From Rhodococcus sp. ABRD24 (GTDB taxonomy: Bacteria; Actinomycetota; Actinomycetes; Mycobacteriales; Mycobacteriaceae): 64,000 nt of DNA. A model generated the notes under the pieces. It made no database searches. It was given only the letters and a program-made list of their open reading frames with translations, and was not told the origin of the DNA. The position numbers and the translations under genes were made by a program. Every line of letters starts with the position of its first letter. The first letter of the stretch is position 1. Shown in pieces: positions 17,187 to 26,418 of this stretch. The stretch lies in assembly GCF_004328705.1 (NCBI RefSeq), contig NZ_CP035319.1, positions 2,170,001 to 2,234,000 on the forward strand. Direction: 5' to 3'.

Positions 17187-19172
17187 ATGGCTGCACCTAC
17201 CCCGATCACGGAAGAACAGGCTCGAGCGGTCGCCGAGGAAGCGCGGGAGAGCGGCTGGGACAAGCCTTCCTTCGCCAAGGAATTGTTCCTCGGGCGGTTC
17301 CGGCTCGACCTCGTCCATCCCTTCCCCCGGCCCGGCTCCGCCGACACGGCTCGAACCGAGACGTTCCTCGCCGACCTCGAACGGTACTGCCGAGGCATGG
17401 ACGGGTCGGTGATCGAGCGGGATGCGCGCATCCCCGACGAATACGTCGCCGGGTTGACCACACTCGGGTGCTTCGGGCTCAAGGTGCCCACCGAGTACGG
17501 CGGACTCGGTCTGTCCCAAGTCGCCTACAACCGCGCACTGATGATCGTGACGTCGGTGCACGGGAGTCTCGGCGCGCTCCTGTCGGCGCACCAGTCGATC
17601 GGTGTCCCCGAGCCGCTGAAGCTCGCCGGAACCGAAGAGCAGAAGCGAAAGTTCCTGCCCCGCTGCGCAAAAGGCGCGGTATCGGCATTCCTGCTGACCG
17701 AGCCCGACGTCGGATCCGATCCGGCCCGGATGGCGGCCACCGCCACCCCGACCGCGGACGGCGCCTATGTACTCGACGGCGTCAAGTTGTGGACCACCAA
17801 CGGTGTGGTGGCCGAACTGCTGGTCGTGATGGCGCGAGTGCCGCGCAGCGAAGGTCATCGCGGCGGGATCAGTGCCTTCGTGGTCGAGGCTGACTCGCCC
17901 GGCATCACCGTCGAACGCCGCAACGCCTTCATGGGTCTGCGCGGGATCGAGAACGGCGTCACCCGATTGCACGGGGTGCGGGTCCCGGCCGGGAACCTGA
18001 TCGGGCGCGAGGGGGACGGTCTCAAGATCGCACTGACCACCCTGAACGCAGGCCGGCTGGCGATTCCCGCGATGTGCGCGGCGGCCGGCAAATGGTCGCT
18101 CAAGATCGCCCGCGAATGGTCCGCCGAGCGCGTGCAGTGGGGGAAGGCCGTCGGCGAGCACGGCGCGGTCGCGGCCAAGATCGCCTTCATCGCTGCCACC
18201 ACGTACGCACTCGAGGCGGTGCTGGAACTGTCCGGTCAAATGGCCGACGAGGGCCGCAACGACATCCGCATCGAGGCCGCGCTGGCCAAGTTGTGGGCCA
18301 GCGAGATGGCCTGCCGGATCTCCGACGACCTCATCCAGATCCGCGGCGGCCGCGGCTACGAGACGGCCTTCTCGCTGGCCGCCCGCGGCGAGCGCGCGGT
18401 ACCAGCCGAGCAACAGATGCGGGACCTGCGCATCAATCGGATCTTCGAAGGGTCGAGCGAGATCATGCGACTCCTCATCGCCCGCGAGGCGGTCGACGCC
18501 CACCTGACAGCCGCCGGCGATCTGGCCGACCCGAAGGCCGACATGCAGCACAAGGCCCGGGCCGCCGTCGGCGCCAGTGGCTTCTACGCAAGGTGGCTGC
18601 CTCACCTGCTATCCGGCAAGGGGCAACTGCCCAACTCGTATGGCGAATTCGGCATGCTGGCAAAGCATCTGAGGTTCGTCGAACGAAGCGCCCGCAAGCT
18701 CGCGCGGTCCACGTTCTACGGCATGGCACGCTGGCAGGCCGGCCTGGAGAAGCATCAGTCCTTCCTGGGCCGGATCGTCGACATCGGCGCCGAGCTGTTC
18801 GCCATGTCGGCTGCCTGTGTGCGCGCCGAGATGGAACGCACCGAGGATCCTGCGCGGGGCGCGCGCGCCACCGAGTTGGCCGACACCTTCTGCCAGCAGT
18901 CCCGGCTGCGCGTCGACCGACTGTTCGCCGCGCTGTGGGAGAACACGGACGATGCCGACCGTCAGATCTCGAGCAACGTGCTCAGCGGCGAGTACACCTG
19001 GCTCGAAGCCGGAGTGCTCGACCCGTCCGAGGGCACCGGCCCCTGGATCGCCTCCTGGGCACCAGGCCCGTCGGCTGAGCAGAACATGGCGCGTCGCTAT
19101 CCCACCGCTGAACCATTGCGACCGGTCATGGATGCCGACGACGCTGGCGCCGCCGGACACCGTGGAGAGTGA
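17187..19172 (+). CDS. Long acyl-CoA dehydrogenase (VLCAD/ACAD9-like)
   Basis: Flavoprotein of beta-oxidation, 661 aa, about 250 residues longer than short-chain dehydrogenases, with the extra C-terminal helical domain seen in VLCAD/ACAD9. Recognisable parts are FGLKVPTEYGGLGLSQ, the substrate/FAD loop FLLTEPDVGSDPARM, VDHI-like KLWTTNGVVAELLVV, and the C-terminal family signature IRGGRGYETA with RINRIFEGSSEIMRL. A strong GAGGAGG precedes the ATG. It stands alone between two eroded regulator genes, so pathway context is lost. Long-chain acyl-CoA is the expected substrate. Confidence 0.9.
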   Translation: MAAPTPITEEQARAVAEEARESGWDKPSFAKELFLGRFRLDLVHPFPRPGSADTARTETFLADLERYCRGMDGSVIERDARIPDEYVAGLTTLGCFGLKVPTEYGGLGLSQVAYNRALMIVTSVHGSLGALLSAHQSIGVPEPLKLAGTEEQKRKFLPRCAKGAVSAFLLTEPDVGSDPARMAATATPTADGAYVLDGVKLWTTNGVVAELLVVMARVPRSEGHRGGISAFVVEADSPGITVERRNAFMGLRGIENGVTRLHGVRVPAGNLIGREGDGLKIALTTLNAGRLAIPAMCAAAGKWSLKIAREWSAERVQWGKAVGEHGAVAAKIAFIAATTYALEAVLELSGQMADEGRNDIRIEAALAKLWASEMACRISDDLIQIRGGRGYETAFSLAARGERAVPAEQQMRDLRINRIFEGSSEIMRLLIAREAVDAHLTAAGDLADPKADMQHKARAAVGASGFYARWLPHLLSGKGQLPNSYGEFGMLAKHLRFVERSARKLARSTFYGMARWQAGLEKHQSFLGRIVDIGAELFAMSAACVRAEMERTEDPARGARATELADTFCQQSRLRVDRLFAALWENTDDADRQISSNVLSGEYTWLEAGVLDPSEGTGPWIASWAPGPSAEQNMARRYPTAEPLRPVMDADDAGAAGHRGE

Positions 19173-19204
19173 GTCTCGTTGCTACACCAAGAGTGACCAC
19201 ACAT

Positions 19205-19342
19205 GTCGCGATCGCGCTGGTGATCTCCCAACGCACCGTCGAGGGAAACGTCGAGCACATCCGCGACAAGCTCGGCTTCACTTCCCCAGATCGGGGCCTG
19301 GATCGTCCAGTACGAGGCCGACGCCCGACCGGCCAGGACTGA
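19205..19342 (+). pseudogene. Remnant of a LuxR-type HTH domain
   Basis: Reading from 19205 gives ALVISQRTVEGNVEHIRDKL, the recognition helix and following helix of a LuxR-type HTH. A one-base frame change then recovers QIGAWIVQYEADARP, the usual end of such proteins. No N-terminal part exists: the fragment begins 33 bp after the acyl-CoA dehydrogenase stop. It is a broken tail, probably left by deletion or recombination at what is now the left border of the macrolide region. Confidence 0.65.
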
Positions 19343-20481
19343 TCACCGCTCCCCACGACCACATACCGGGCCACCGGTCCGCTGGTACTCGCCGCACAGC
19401 ATCGGTGTTGCTCCCCCAGGTGGGCCATTCGAGCAGGGTTCACCCGGGCTTTTCCGGACTCCAGGGCGCAACGGGACATCTACCCGGAAATCTGCCTAGG
19501 GTTGGAGCAGACGCAATGCACCGACGTATCGATCGGCACGAGCCGCGACAGGTACGCAGGTCGGGTACTTGTCGCCGGCAGCGCGGCCGAGGAGCCGCAC
19601 GCGAGCACCCGACTCGGTTGGACCGCCGACGATCCACGCGAAGCACCACGTGCCACTGTCGAGCGCGATGACCGCGATTCTGCGTGGTGCATAGTCCCAG
19701 ATCTGCAGCCCTCGCAGAATTGGGCGGGAAATCACGACGGATCCCGTGGATACGGCAGGAGCGGCTGGTCGGAATCGGTGCAATCGTGACCGGCGGCTGT
19801 CGTCAATACCGCAGAGAAGATCGAGGCAGATCACATTCCACGCTCCGCACGGTCGATCGCTGCAAGAAGGCGAATCCGAGGGCTGGTTCGCCGCCGACCA
19901 AGAAGGGAAATCATGCAGAGTGCCAGAGAAGCCGGCCGAACGGTGCACAACATCTAGCTCCCGACGATCCGAACGGTGCGCCCGATGCCGAATCCAGTGC
20001 ACACCCTGCACCGGTGCCGGATCATCGTCGTACCTCCTGCCGCAATCTGGTTGGACAACATCAGCATCCTGCATGAGAAAGCGTGCGGACGATCGTAGAA
20101 ATACCTAGTCACATACCCGTCTTTCTTCCCCGGAGACTCTGATCGGGCCGACAGATACACCGGCAGGTGACCAATGCAGCGCAAGTTCAGTTCATCCAAC
20201 GGGGTTTCGTCAGTGTCGACCTGGAACCAGCCACACGCCGACCCTCTCTCCAGGAAGCACCGCTTGCTGGATCCGGCTCATCGACAGCGGCTACGCCCGC
20301 GGAGGGACTGGATTCATCGACGACACCATCGAACCCCACCTCCATCTCCACCTCGAGGCAACTCGATGTCCGACGACACCACACCGCCGATCCGCCCCGG
20401 ATTGCATCCGGACTGTGTGCCGGGACGGAGTCGAACCATCTGCGGACGGCGGTGTCGGTGCCTTCGCGCACACTGGTCGAC
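19343..20481. other. 1.1 kb without a recognisable gene
   Basis: I find no reading frame that looks like a protein family. Open frames exist on both strands (for example minus 19496-20074, 192 codons) but they lack recognisable motifs and a ribosome binding site. An open frame continues upstream of the polymerase gene from 20167, but its residues look non-coding. No insertion sequence, integrase or clear long repeat is visible. With eroded regulators on its left and the resistance genes on its right, it may be decayed DNA at a recombination border. Confidence 0.5.
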
Positions 20482-22062
20482 GTGAGAACAGTGCTGGTAC
20501 CCGACGGCGACGGTGCCATGCTGATTCGGACCGACGACTCCGGCGCGAGGCTCGGCGAGCCGCAGCGAGTATCCGACGTGGTCGCCGCGGTCCGCAAAAT
20601 CGAGGCCGCCGAACATCCTCGCTGGGTGTGGGAGGACACCACCCGCGTGTATCCGGCGCTGCTGAATGCGGGCGTTCGGGTGCAGCGGTGCCACGACCTG
20701 ACGCTCACCGGCGCCCTCCTCGACATGCGCGCCGGGCGGTTCGTGCCGATGGCCGGGGCCCCGGTCGATGACCGTCCGGGACTGTTCGACGTCGTCCCGC
20801 GGACCGGACCCGACATCCTTCTCGCTCGCCATCATGATCAACTCGCGACGATCGGGGGCGATCCCCGACTCCGTCTGCTGGTGGCCGCCGAGTCTGCCGG
20901 TGGGCTCGCGGCAGCGGAGATGAGTCACGACGGGCTTCCGTTCTCGGAGGCCGCGCACCGGACGCTACTGGAACGAGCGCTGGGGCCACGGACACCGGAC
21001 TCTGTGCTGCCCGACCGACTGCGCGAGCTGGCGACCGAGGTGAGTTCGGCCTTCGGGCGTACGGTCAACCCGGCGTCGCAGGTGGAGGTGGTGGCTGCGT
21101 TCGCGCGGGAGGGCATCGAACTGCACTCGACTCGGGCGTACCTGCTGCGCGAGGTCGACCACCCTGCCGTCGAGCCGCTGCTGCGGTATCGCGATCTGGC
21201 GAAGTTGCACGCCGCCAACGGCTGGACATGGCTCGACGCGTGGGTGCGCGGCGACCGCTTCCGGCCCGTGTATGTGCCCGGCGGTGTGGTGTCCGGTCGT
21301 TGGGCCAGCAGAGGGGGTGGCGCCCTGCAGATTCCGAAAACGTTGCGCTCGAGCGTCATTGCCGACTCCGGCCACACTCTGGTGATTGCGGACGCCGGCC
21401 AGCTCGAGCCCCGCATCCTCGCGGCGATGTCCACCGATCCGCGCATGATGGCCGCAGCGGGCGCGGACGACCTCTATTCCCCGGTCGCCGCCGAGGCGTT
21501 CGGTGGCGACCGGGACAAGGCGAAGGTCGCGATCCTCGGCGTTCTGTACGGTGCAACCGCAGGAGAAGCCCGAGCGCTACTCGGCCTGCTGCGCAAGCGT
21601 TTTCCGACGGCTGTCCAGTTCGTCGAGGACGCCGCGCGTGCTGGCGAACGCGGTGAGGTGGTGCACTCGTGGCTGGGCCGCGCATGCCCGCCGCCGGACG
21701 ACTCTTGGTGGTCGAACGGCGACGCACACGCCCGCGGACGCTTCACCCGCAACTTCGTCGTACAGGCCACCGCGTCGGAGTGGGCGCTGTGCCTGCTCGC
21801 GGATCTGCGCCGACGGCTGTCCGCCAGCCCCGGCGACGGCGAGCTCGTGTTCTTCCAGCACGATGAGGTGATGGTGCACACCAGTCGCCCCGAGGTAGCG
21901 GCCGGGCACGTACTCGCTGCTGCGACGTCGGCGACGCGACTTCTGTTCGGTGATACCGCAGTCCGGTTTCCGATGGACGTGGAGATACGGGACTGTTACG
22001 CCGAACCCGCGCCATCGAACACCGGATGCTCATCAGCCGCGAAGACGCAAGTGCGGTCGTAG
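20482..22062 (+). CDS. Pol I-like bifunctional 3'-5' exonuclease/DNA polymerase
   Basis: A 526-aa protein of the actinobacterial family annotated as bifunctional 3'-5' exonuclease/DNA polymerase. The C-terminal half shows family A polymerase motifs. Motif A is VIADAGQLEPRILAAMS (normally DYSQIELR). The O-helix-like segment is DRDKAKVAILGVLYGAT. Motif C is FFQHDEVMVHT with the catalytic Asp-Glu. The N-terminal part is divergent, so exonuclease activity is uncertain. The GTG at 20482 (MRTVLVPDGDG) is chosen because upstream codons look non-coding. The erm leader ORF begins 2 bp after its stop. A chromosomal gene, not a macrolide gene. Confidence 0.85.
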   Translation: MRTVLVPDGDGAMLIRTDDSGARLGEPQRVSDVVAAVRKIEAAEHPRWVWEDTTRVYPALLNAGVRVQRCHDLTLTGALLDMRAGRFVPMAGAPVDDRPGLFDVVPRTGPDILLARHHDQLATIGGDPRLRLLVAAESAGGLAAAEMSHDGLPFSEAAHRTLLERALGPRTPDSVLPDRLRELATEVSSAFGRTVNPASQVEVVAAFAREGIELHSTRAYLLREVDHPAVEPLLRYRDLAKLHAANGWTWLDAWVRGDRFRPVYVPGGVVSGRWASRGGGALQIPKTLRSSVIADSGHTLVIADAGQLEPRILAAMSTDPRMMAAAGADDLYSPVAAEAFGGDRDKAKVAILGVLYGATAGEARALLGLLRKRFPTAVQFVEDAARAGERGEVVHSWLGRACPPPDDSWWSNGDAHARGRFTRNFVVQATASEWALCLLADLRRRLSASPGDGELVFFQHDEVMVHTSRPEVAAGHVLAAATSATRLLFGDTAVRFPMDVEIRDCYAEPAPSNTGCSSAAKTQVRS

Positions 22063-22064
22063 CC

Positions 22065-22127
22065 ATGCTGTATGGTGCGACCGTGGGGAATACAAGTATT
22101 GCAGTGACCAGGATCCGCCGCTTCTAG
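22065..22127 (+). CDS. Erm leader peptide (putative, macrolide-sensing)
   Basis: A 20-codon ORF, or 14 codons if it starts at the in-frame GTG 22083 (MGNTSIAVTRIRRF). It ends in RIRR just before the stop, an Arg-X-Arg motif known from Erm leader peptides to stall ribosomes with macrolides. Its last codons form the left arm of a hairpin. TATGGT at 22071-22076 could be a -10 for a leaderless transcript starting at the GTG, but no good -35 is seen. Confidence 0.6.
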   Translation: MLYGATVGNTSIAVTRIRRF

Positions 22128-22224
22128 CGGCGGAACGCGAACCTTCGACACGCTCCGTCGCTTTCAGCACGTCAGTTGCTGGGCGGCGTCTTGATGCTGC
22201 CCGGGCCACCCCGATACTGCCCGG
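22115..22224 (+). promoter_or_regulatory. Erm attenuator hairpins
   Basis: Three structures lie between leader and erm. (1) CCGCCGCT/AGCGGCGG (22115-22133), 8-bp perfect, spanning the leader stop. (2) GGGCGGC/GCTGCCC (22181-22202). (3) CCGGGC/GCCCGG (22201-22224), whose right arm overlaps the Shine-Dalgarno CGGAG (22222-22226). Hairpins 2 and 3 share bases and are mutually exclusive. The arrangement fits translational attenuation, with hairpin 3 hiding the ribosome binding site until a stalled ribosome rearranges the fold; this is inferred, not folded computationally. Confidence 0.5.
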
Positions 22225-22234
22225 AGTTCAATTC

Positions 22235-23047
22235 ATGCCTACTTACCGTGCCGGCCGTCATGAGTTCGGCCAGAACTTCCTCACCGACCGCAAAACGGTC
22301 GACACGATCGTCGACCTCGTATCCCGAACGGACGGGCCCATCGTCGAAATCGGATCCGGTGGTGGTGCGTTGACGCTGCCCCTGCAGGCCTTGCGCAGGC
22401 CGATCACTGCGATCGAGATCGATCCACGACACGCGCGAACACTCCAGCGTCGGGTCGACGCTGGCACGACAATCGTGCACGGCGACTTCCTGCAGTACCG
22501 ATTGCCGCGAACCCCACACACCATTGTGGGAAACCTGCCGTTTCACCAAACCACCGCAATACTGCGGCGAATACTGCACGCCGAGCACTGGACTGCAGCA
22601 GTTCTGCTGGTGCAGTGGGAAGTCGCGCGGCGCCGTGCGGCAGTCGGTGGAGCCACGATGATGACCGCTCAGTGGTGGCCGTGGTACGAGTTCGCACTGG
22701 CCGGCAAGGTGTCCGCTTCGGCTTTCACGCCGCAACCCGGAGTTGACGCCGGACTGATGACAATCACACGCCGGATAGTCCCACTCGTAGACCCCGGTCT
22801 ACGTCGCCGATACAACACCTTCGTCCACGCTGTCTTCACCAGTAAAGGCCGCGGCCTTCATGAGATCTTACCGAGGGTGGCCGGCGCCTCAGCCAAGACC
22901 GCGGTCAAGAAATGGCTTGCTGGCCAAAGATTTCGGGACATCCCGCTCCCGCGGGATCTCTCCGCCGAACAGTGGTCTGAACTGTTCACAATCATCCACC
23001 AAGACTCCCCTGCCGCCGACCGGAGTCGGGCCGGGTTCCGGCGATGA
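22235..23047 (+). CDS. erm: Erm 23S rRNA adenine N6-methyltransferase
   Basis: Methylates A2058 of 23S rRNA and blocks macrolide binding. The 270-aa protein opens with RHEFGQNFLTD, the standard Erm/KsgA start. SAM-binding motif I is VEIGSGGGALT (residues 37-47), the acidic residue of motif II is in AIEIDPRH, and the catalytic motif is NLPF (100-103). The ATG at 22235 has CGGAG 8-12 bases upstream. Members in macrolide producers (ErmE) and in actinobacterial pathogens are similar; its place beside an erythromycin-type PKS makes self-resistance the likely role. Expression is probably inducible through the leader upstream. Confidence 0.94.
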   Translation: MPTYRAGRHEFGQNFLTDRKTVDTIVDLVSRTDGPIVEIGSGGGALTLPLQALRRPITAIEIDPRHARTLQRRVDAGTTIVHGDFLQYRLPRTPHTIVGNLPFHQTTAILRRILHAEHWTAAVLLVQWEVARRRAAVGGATMMTAQWWPWYEFALAGKVSASAFTPQPGVDAGLMTITRRIVPLVDPGLRRRYNTFVHAVFTSKGRGLHEILPRVAGASAKTAVKKWLAGQRFRDIPLPRDLSAEQWSELFTIIHQDSPAADRSRAGFRR

Positions 23048-23152
23048 CACACCTACACCGGTTATCGGCAATGCGCTGGATCGGGCGGAGGCCTGACCAG
23101 GGGGTCGGTCCGTCGTAGAAGTCGCCATACCGACTGATGCCAGCTAATTCCG

Positions 23153-23189
23153 TGGCAACCTTTCGGCGTCTCAGCTAAGGTTCAGCACA
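23153..23189 (+). promoter_or_regulatory. Promoter of the ABC-F leader transcript
   Basis: TGGCAA (23153-23158) and TAAGGT (23176-23181) are separated by 17 bp, and the AT-rich CTAATT lies just upstream. Transcription would start about at the leader ATG (23189), giving a leaderless message. AT-rich DNA next to the -35 recalls WhiB7-controlled promoters; that link is a guess. Confidence 0.45.
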
Positions 23190-23233
23190 TGTATGTAGGC
23201 ACCGCGTTGATGAAGCCGTGGTCGCACCGCTAA
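23189..23233 (+). CDS. ABC-F leader peptide (putative)
   Basis: A 14-codon ORF, MYVGTALMKPWSHR, ending at TAA 23231-23233, directly before the first hairpin of the attenuator. It starts 8 bases after a plausible -10. The similar leader ORF in front of erm, 1.1 kb away, supports a regulatory reading. Confidence 0.5.
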   Translation: MYVGTALMKPWSHR

Positions 23234-23300
23234 CGGCGGCGACCCGATTTCCAACGAACTTCTGACGCCGCCGTCCGGGTAGTAGTACCGGGCGGTATTT
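23233..23300 (+). promoter_or_regulatory. Transcription attenuator before the ABC-F gene
   Basis: Hairpin 1 pairs ACGGCGGCG (23233-23241) with CGCCGCCGT (23266-23274), 9 bp perfect. Hairpin 2 pairs CCGTCCGG (23271-23278) with CCGGGCGG (23288-23295) and is followed by TATTT, like a terminator. They share 23271-23274 and exclude each other. A ribosome finishing the leader at TAA would cover hairpin 1 and let hairpin 2 form; one stalled earlier by a macrolide would do the reverse. The mechanism is inferred. Confidence 0.55.
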
Positions 23301-23339
23301 CGTGCTGTCCCGGCTCCATCCTCGAGCTTCGGAGAATCA

Positions 23340-25049
23340 GTGTCTATTTCCCATACAGGCCAACGCGGTCTGTCCGCGCCCAGCCACGCGCGCGAACACC
23401 CCGCACCCACGGGCCATCTGCCTGCGGGCGTGCATGCACACATCCGAGCGACCTCGGTCCACGTCACCCTCGGGTCGCGGCCGGTTCTGAGGGACGCCTC
23501 CGTCACAGTGTCGACCCGCTCCCGGCTTGCGATCGTCGGGGAGAACGGGCGCGGTAAGACCACACTGCTGCATGTACTCGCGGGGCTTCTGCAACCCGAC
23601 AGCGGTACCGTCAGCCGAGTCGGCACGATCGGTGTGGCTCAGCAGGCCATACCTTTCCGCTCGGGCGAGACCGTCGGCACGCTCGTCGCCGAAACCATCG
23701 AGCCGGCCCTGCAGGCACTGCAGGACCTCGACACAGCAACGATCTTGCTCACCGACGGAGCGCCGGGAGCCGACGACGCCTACGCGGCAGCGCTGGAAGC
23801 CGCCACCGTGCTCGATGCCTGGGATACCGAACGCCGCGTCGACATCGCACTGGCAGCGCTGCATGCGTGTACGGACCGAGAACGCCCATTGGAGACGCTC
23901 TCGGTAGGGCAACGGTATCGAGTTCGTCTGGCCTGCCTGCTCGGTGCCACACAGGACATCCTGCTGTTGGATGAGCCGACGAATCACCTCGACAGGGATG
24001 GCCTGGACTTCCTCACCGAAAGCCTCCGGACCCATTCGGGCGGCATGGCCATCGTCAGTCACGACCGTGCACTCCTGCACGATGTCGCCGAAGAGTTCCT
24101 CGATCTGGACCCGAGCCAGGACGATCGTCCTCAGGTCTTCGCCGGTGGCTACGCAGGTTGGCAGGAGGGACGTCGTCGGGCCCGTGACCGGTGGGAGAAC
24201 GAGTACGAAAACCAGCTCGCCGAGCATGCGCGCCTGCAGGAAGCGGTCGCGGGTGCTCGCGACCGGCTCAGCACCGGTTGGCGACCCGAGAAGGGACATG
24301 GCAAGCACCAACGGCAATCCCACGCACCAGGCCTGGTCCAGGCACTCAAACGACGCCAATCCGATCTCGAGGCACACACCATCACCGTGCCGGAGCCTCC
24401 CCTGCGACTGCGCTTTCCCGAACTAACCGTCCGTCCCGGAACGCCACTGCTCCGCGGCGACAACATCACCGTGGCGGGGCGACTGGATTCCCCCGTCTCG
24501 CTCTCCCTGGATGCGGGTGAACGCCTCCTGGTCACCGGCCGGAACGGTGCCGGCAAATCCACGCTACTGACCGTGCTGGCTGGCGATCTGGAGCCGTCCA
24601 CCGGAAACGTCAACCGTCATGCCGCCGCCCGAGTCGCCCTCATCGGCCAAGAAGTTCCGGCCTGGGACCCCGAGCTGACTGCGCAGGAACTCTATGAGCG
24701 CCACATCCGCAGCCTCAACCTGCACAACAACATCGAACCGATACCACTGACATCGACAGGGCTGCTGGAGAAGCAATCACGACGCACACCTGTTGGGCGC
24801 CTCTCCCAGGGACAACAGCGCAGACTCCATCTCGCGATGCAGCTCGCCTCCCGCCCCAATCTGCTCATCTGCGACGAACCTACGAACCACCTGTCGGTGT
24901 CCCTGGTCGACGAACTCACCGCTGCACTGTCGGAAACCCCGGCCGCTGTCGTCGTGGCCACTCATGACCGGCAGATGCTCACCGACCTCGCACACTGGCC
25001 CCACCTTTCCCTGACATCCGAAGCCGTCGACAACGAGGAGCTCTCGTGA
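23340..25049 (+). CDS. ABC-F ribosomal protection protein (macrolide resistance)
   Basis: A 569-aa protein with two ABC domains and no membrane segments, the ABC-F plan of macrolide-producer proteins such as TlrC, OleB and SrmB, which displace drugs from the ribosome. Domain 1 has Walker [11 protein letters not shown] (about residues 67-76), signature [12 protein letters not shown] and Walker [12 protein letters not shown]. Domain 2 has [22 protein letters not shown] and [11 protein letters not shown]. The linker between them is Arg/Lys-rich (residues about 275-345), as needed to reach the exit site. GTG start with GGAG 5 bases upstream. It overlaps the MFS gene downstream (GTGA). Confidence 0.92.
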   Translation: MSISHTGQRGLSAPSHAREHPAPTGHLPAGVHAHIRATSVHVTLGSRPVLRDASVTVSTRSRLAIVGENGRGKTTLLHVLAGLLQPDSGTVSRVGTIGVAQQAIPFRSGETVGTLVAETIEPALQALQDLDTATILLTDGAPGADDAYAAALEAATVLDAWDTERRVDIALAALHACTDRERPLETLSVGQRYRVRLACLLGATQDILLLDEPTNHLDRDGLDFLTESLRTHSGGMAIVSHDRALLHDVAEEFLDLDPSQDDRPQVFAGGYAGWQEGRRRARDRWENEYENQLAEHARLQEAVAGARDRLSTGWRPEKGHGKHQRQSHAPGLVQALKRRQSDLEAHTITVPEPPLRLRFPELTVRPGTPLLRGDNITVAGRLDSPVSLSLDAGERLLVTGRNGAGKSTLLTVLAGDLEPSTGNVNRHAAARVALIGQEVPAWDPELTAQELYERHIRSLNLHNNIEPIPLTSTGLLEKQSRRTPVGRLSQGQQRRLHLAMQLASRPNLLICDEPTNHLSVSLVDELTAALSETPAAVVVATHDRQMLTDLAHWPHLSLTSEAVDNEELS

Positions 25050-26353
25050 CAAGTGACCGCCTGCGCATTCCGGTGCTCGTTCCTCTGCAGCGCCGCCACT
25101 ACCAGTTGCTGTTCGCCTCGATGGTGCTCACCCTGTTCGGTGTCGGCGCCTGGGCCATCTATCTCGCGATGCAGACCCTCGCGCTGGACGCGACACCCGC
25201 AACCCTCTCGAGCGTGGTTGCCTGGACCGGTGTCGGCTTGCTCGTTTGCTCCCTGATCGCGGGGGTGGTGGCCGACCGCGTGGCGCACAGATCAGTCCTC
25301 CTAGCTGTTCTGGTAGTCAACCTCGCGGTCACGCTCACGATCGGCATCCTGGCATTTGTCGGTCACATCCAGATCTGGCAGCTATCGGTGTCAGCATTCG
25401 TGCTCGGCGCGTCCACCGCCTTCTTCTTTCCCGCCTACACCGCGATGGTCCCCACGCTCGTCCCCACCGAGGACCTCATGGCGGTCAACGGACTCGAAGG
25501 CGCGACTCGGCCCACGGTTCAGCAGGCACTCGCCCCGGCGCTTGTCGGCGCACTGATCGGGGCCACCATCCCGGCCGCGGGCGCATTCATGATCGCTGCC
25601 GCCTACGCGCTGGCACTCGTGATCGTCCTCGGACTGCCGACGCGGCCGAGAGAAGAGTCTCAGCACCCGAATCCCCTCCGGGACCTCGTCGGCGGATTCG
25701 CGTACGTCATACGGACACCGTGGGTCCTCTCGAGCGTTGCCTTCGCCGCCGTCATGGGATTGCTCGTCACCGGGCCGCTCGAGGTTCTGCTACCAGCCCT
25801 GGTTCGCGAAGCCCACGGACCAGGCGTCTACGGACTTCTCGTCGCAGCCCTCGGTGCCGGCGGCCTCGTCGGGTCCATGGCCATGGGGTCGATCACCATG
25901 CCTCTCCGCTACCTGTCCACCATGATCGGAGCCTGGGCGATCGGCTGCCTTCCCCTCTCACTCGTCGCCTTCACGTCCAATCCCTGGATCCTCGGCCCGG
26001 CCCTCTTCTTCTACGGTGGGATGATCGGAGCCGGCATGGTCATCTGGGGAACGCTCCTGCAAGAGCGAGTTCCCCTCAAGTTGCTCGGGCGGGTCGCCAG
26101 CCTGGACTTCTTCATCTCGATCGCCTTCATGCCTGTGTCCATCGCAATGGTTGGACTACTCGCCGATCGCGTTTCCCCGGGAACATTGTTTCTTGCAGCA
26201 GGATTCGGCCCGATATGCATGGCCGCACTCATCGCCGGTGTCGCCGCGCTCCCTGCCGTGAAACGGCGAAGCAACGTCGTCGATGCCACGCCCGACACCA
26301 CGGACGAGGCGCTCCCACCAACGACCCCGACAGAAGGTGCTGCGGCGAAGTGA
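25046..26353 (+). CDS. MFS efflux transporter, probable macrolide exporter
   Basis: A 435-aa major facilitator with about 12 hydrophobic helices and the loop [15 protein letters not shown] between helices 2 and 3. The protein resembles the Mef-like drug exporters that share a VPTxxLxxANxL-type segment after helix 4; here it reads [18 protein letters not shown]. The GTG start overlaps the ABC-F stop as GTGA, so the two are co-translated. With erm and ABC-F upstream it completes a three-layer self-resistance set: target methylation, target protection and export. The substrate is inferred from context. Confidence 0.85.
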   Translation: MTSDRLRIPVLVPLQRRHYQLLFASMVLTLFGVGAWAIYLAMQTLALDATPATLSSVVAWTGVGLLVCSLIAGVVADRVAHRSVLLAVLVVNLAVTLTIGILAFVGHIQIWQLSVSAFVLGASTAFFFPAYTAMVPTLVPTEDLMAVNGLEGATRPTVQQALAPALVGALIGATIPAAGAFMIAAAYALALVIVLGLPTRPREESQHPNPLRDLVGGFAYVIRTPWVLSSVAFAAVMGLLVTGPLEVLLPALVREAHGPGVYGLLVAALGAGGLVGSMAMGSITMPLRYLSTMIGAWAIGCLPLSLVAFTSNPWILGPALFFYGGMIGAGMVIWGTLLQERVPLKLLGRVASLDFFISIAFMPVSIAMVGLLADRVSPGTLFLAAGFGPICMAALIAGVAALPAVKRRSNVVDATPDTTDEALPPTTPTEGAAAK

Positions 26354-26375
26354 CGCCCTGATGCTCGGGGAAACC

Positions 26376-26418
26376 GTTGCCGGATACTGACGCGCAAGCC
26401 GCGCCAGTATCCGGCAAC
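26376..26418. terminator. Strong bidirectional terminator between MFS and eryCI
   Basis: GTTGCCGGATACTG (26376-26389) is repeated inverted and perfectly at 26405-26418, and the stem continues with CGCG/CGCG after one mismatch, loop CAAGC. It occupies the 64-bp gap between convergent genes, its right arm reaching the first base of the eryCI stop codon. It separates resistance from biosynthesis transcripts. Confidence 0.85.

Noticed and set aside
19496..20074. Minus-strand open frame of 192 codons in the unassigned region
   Set aside because: No recognisable motif, no ribosome binding site, and residue composition unlike real genes here.
20413..20440. tRNA T-arm and acceptor-like sequence on the minus strand (possible att site)
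   Set aside because: GATGG-TTCGACT-CCGTC folds like a T-arm, but no matching 5' acceptor half, anticodon arm, integrase or direct repeat was found; probably chance.
20167..20481. N-terminal extension of the Pol I-like protein
   Set aside because: The 105 upstream codons are open but show Ser/Thr/Arg-rich non-coding character; the GTG at 20482 starts the conserved-looking part.
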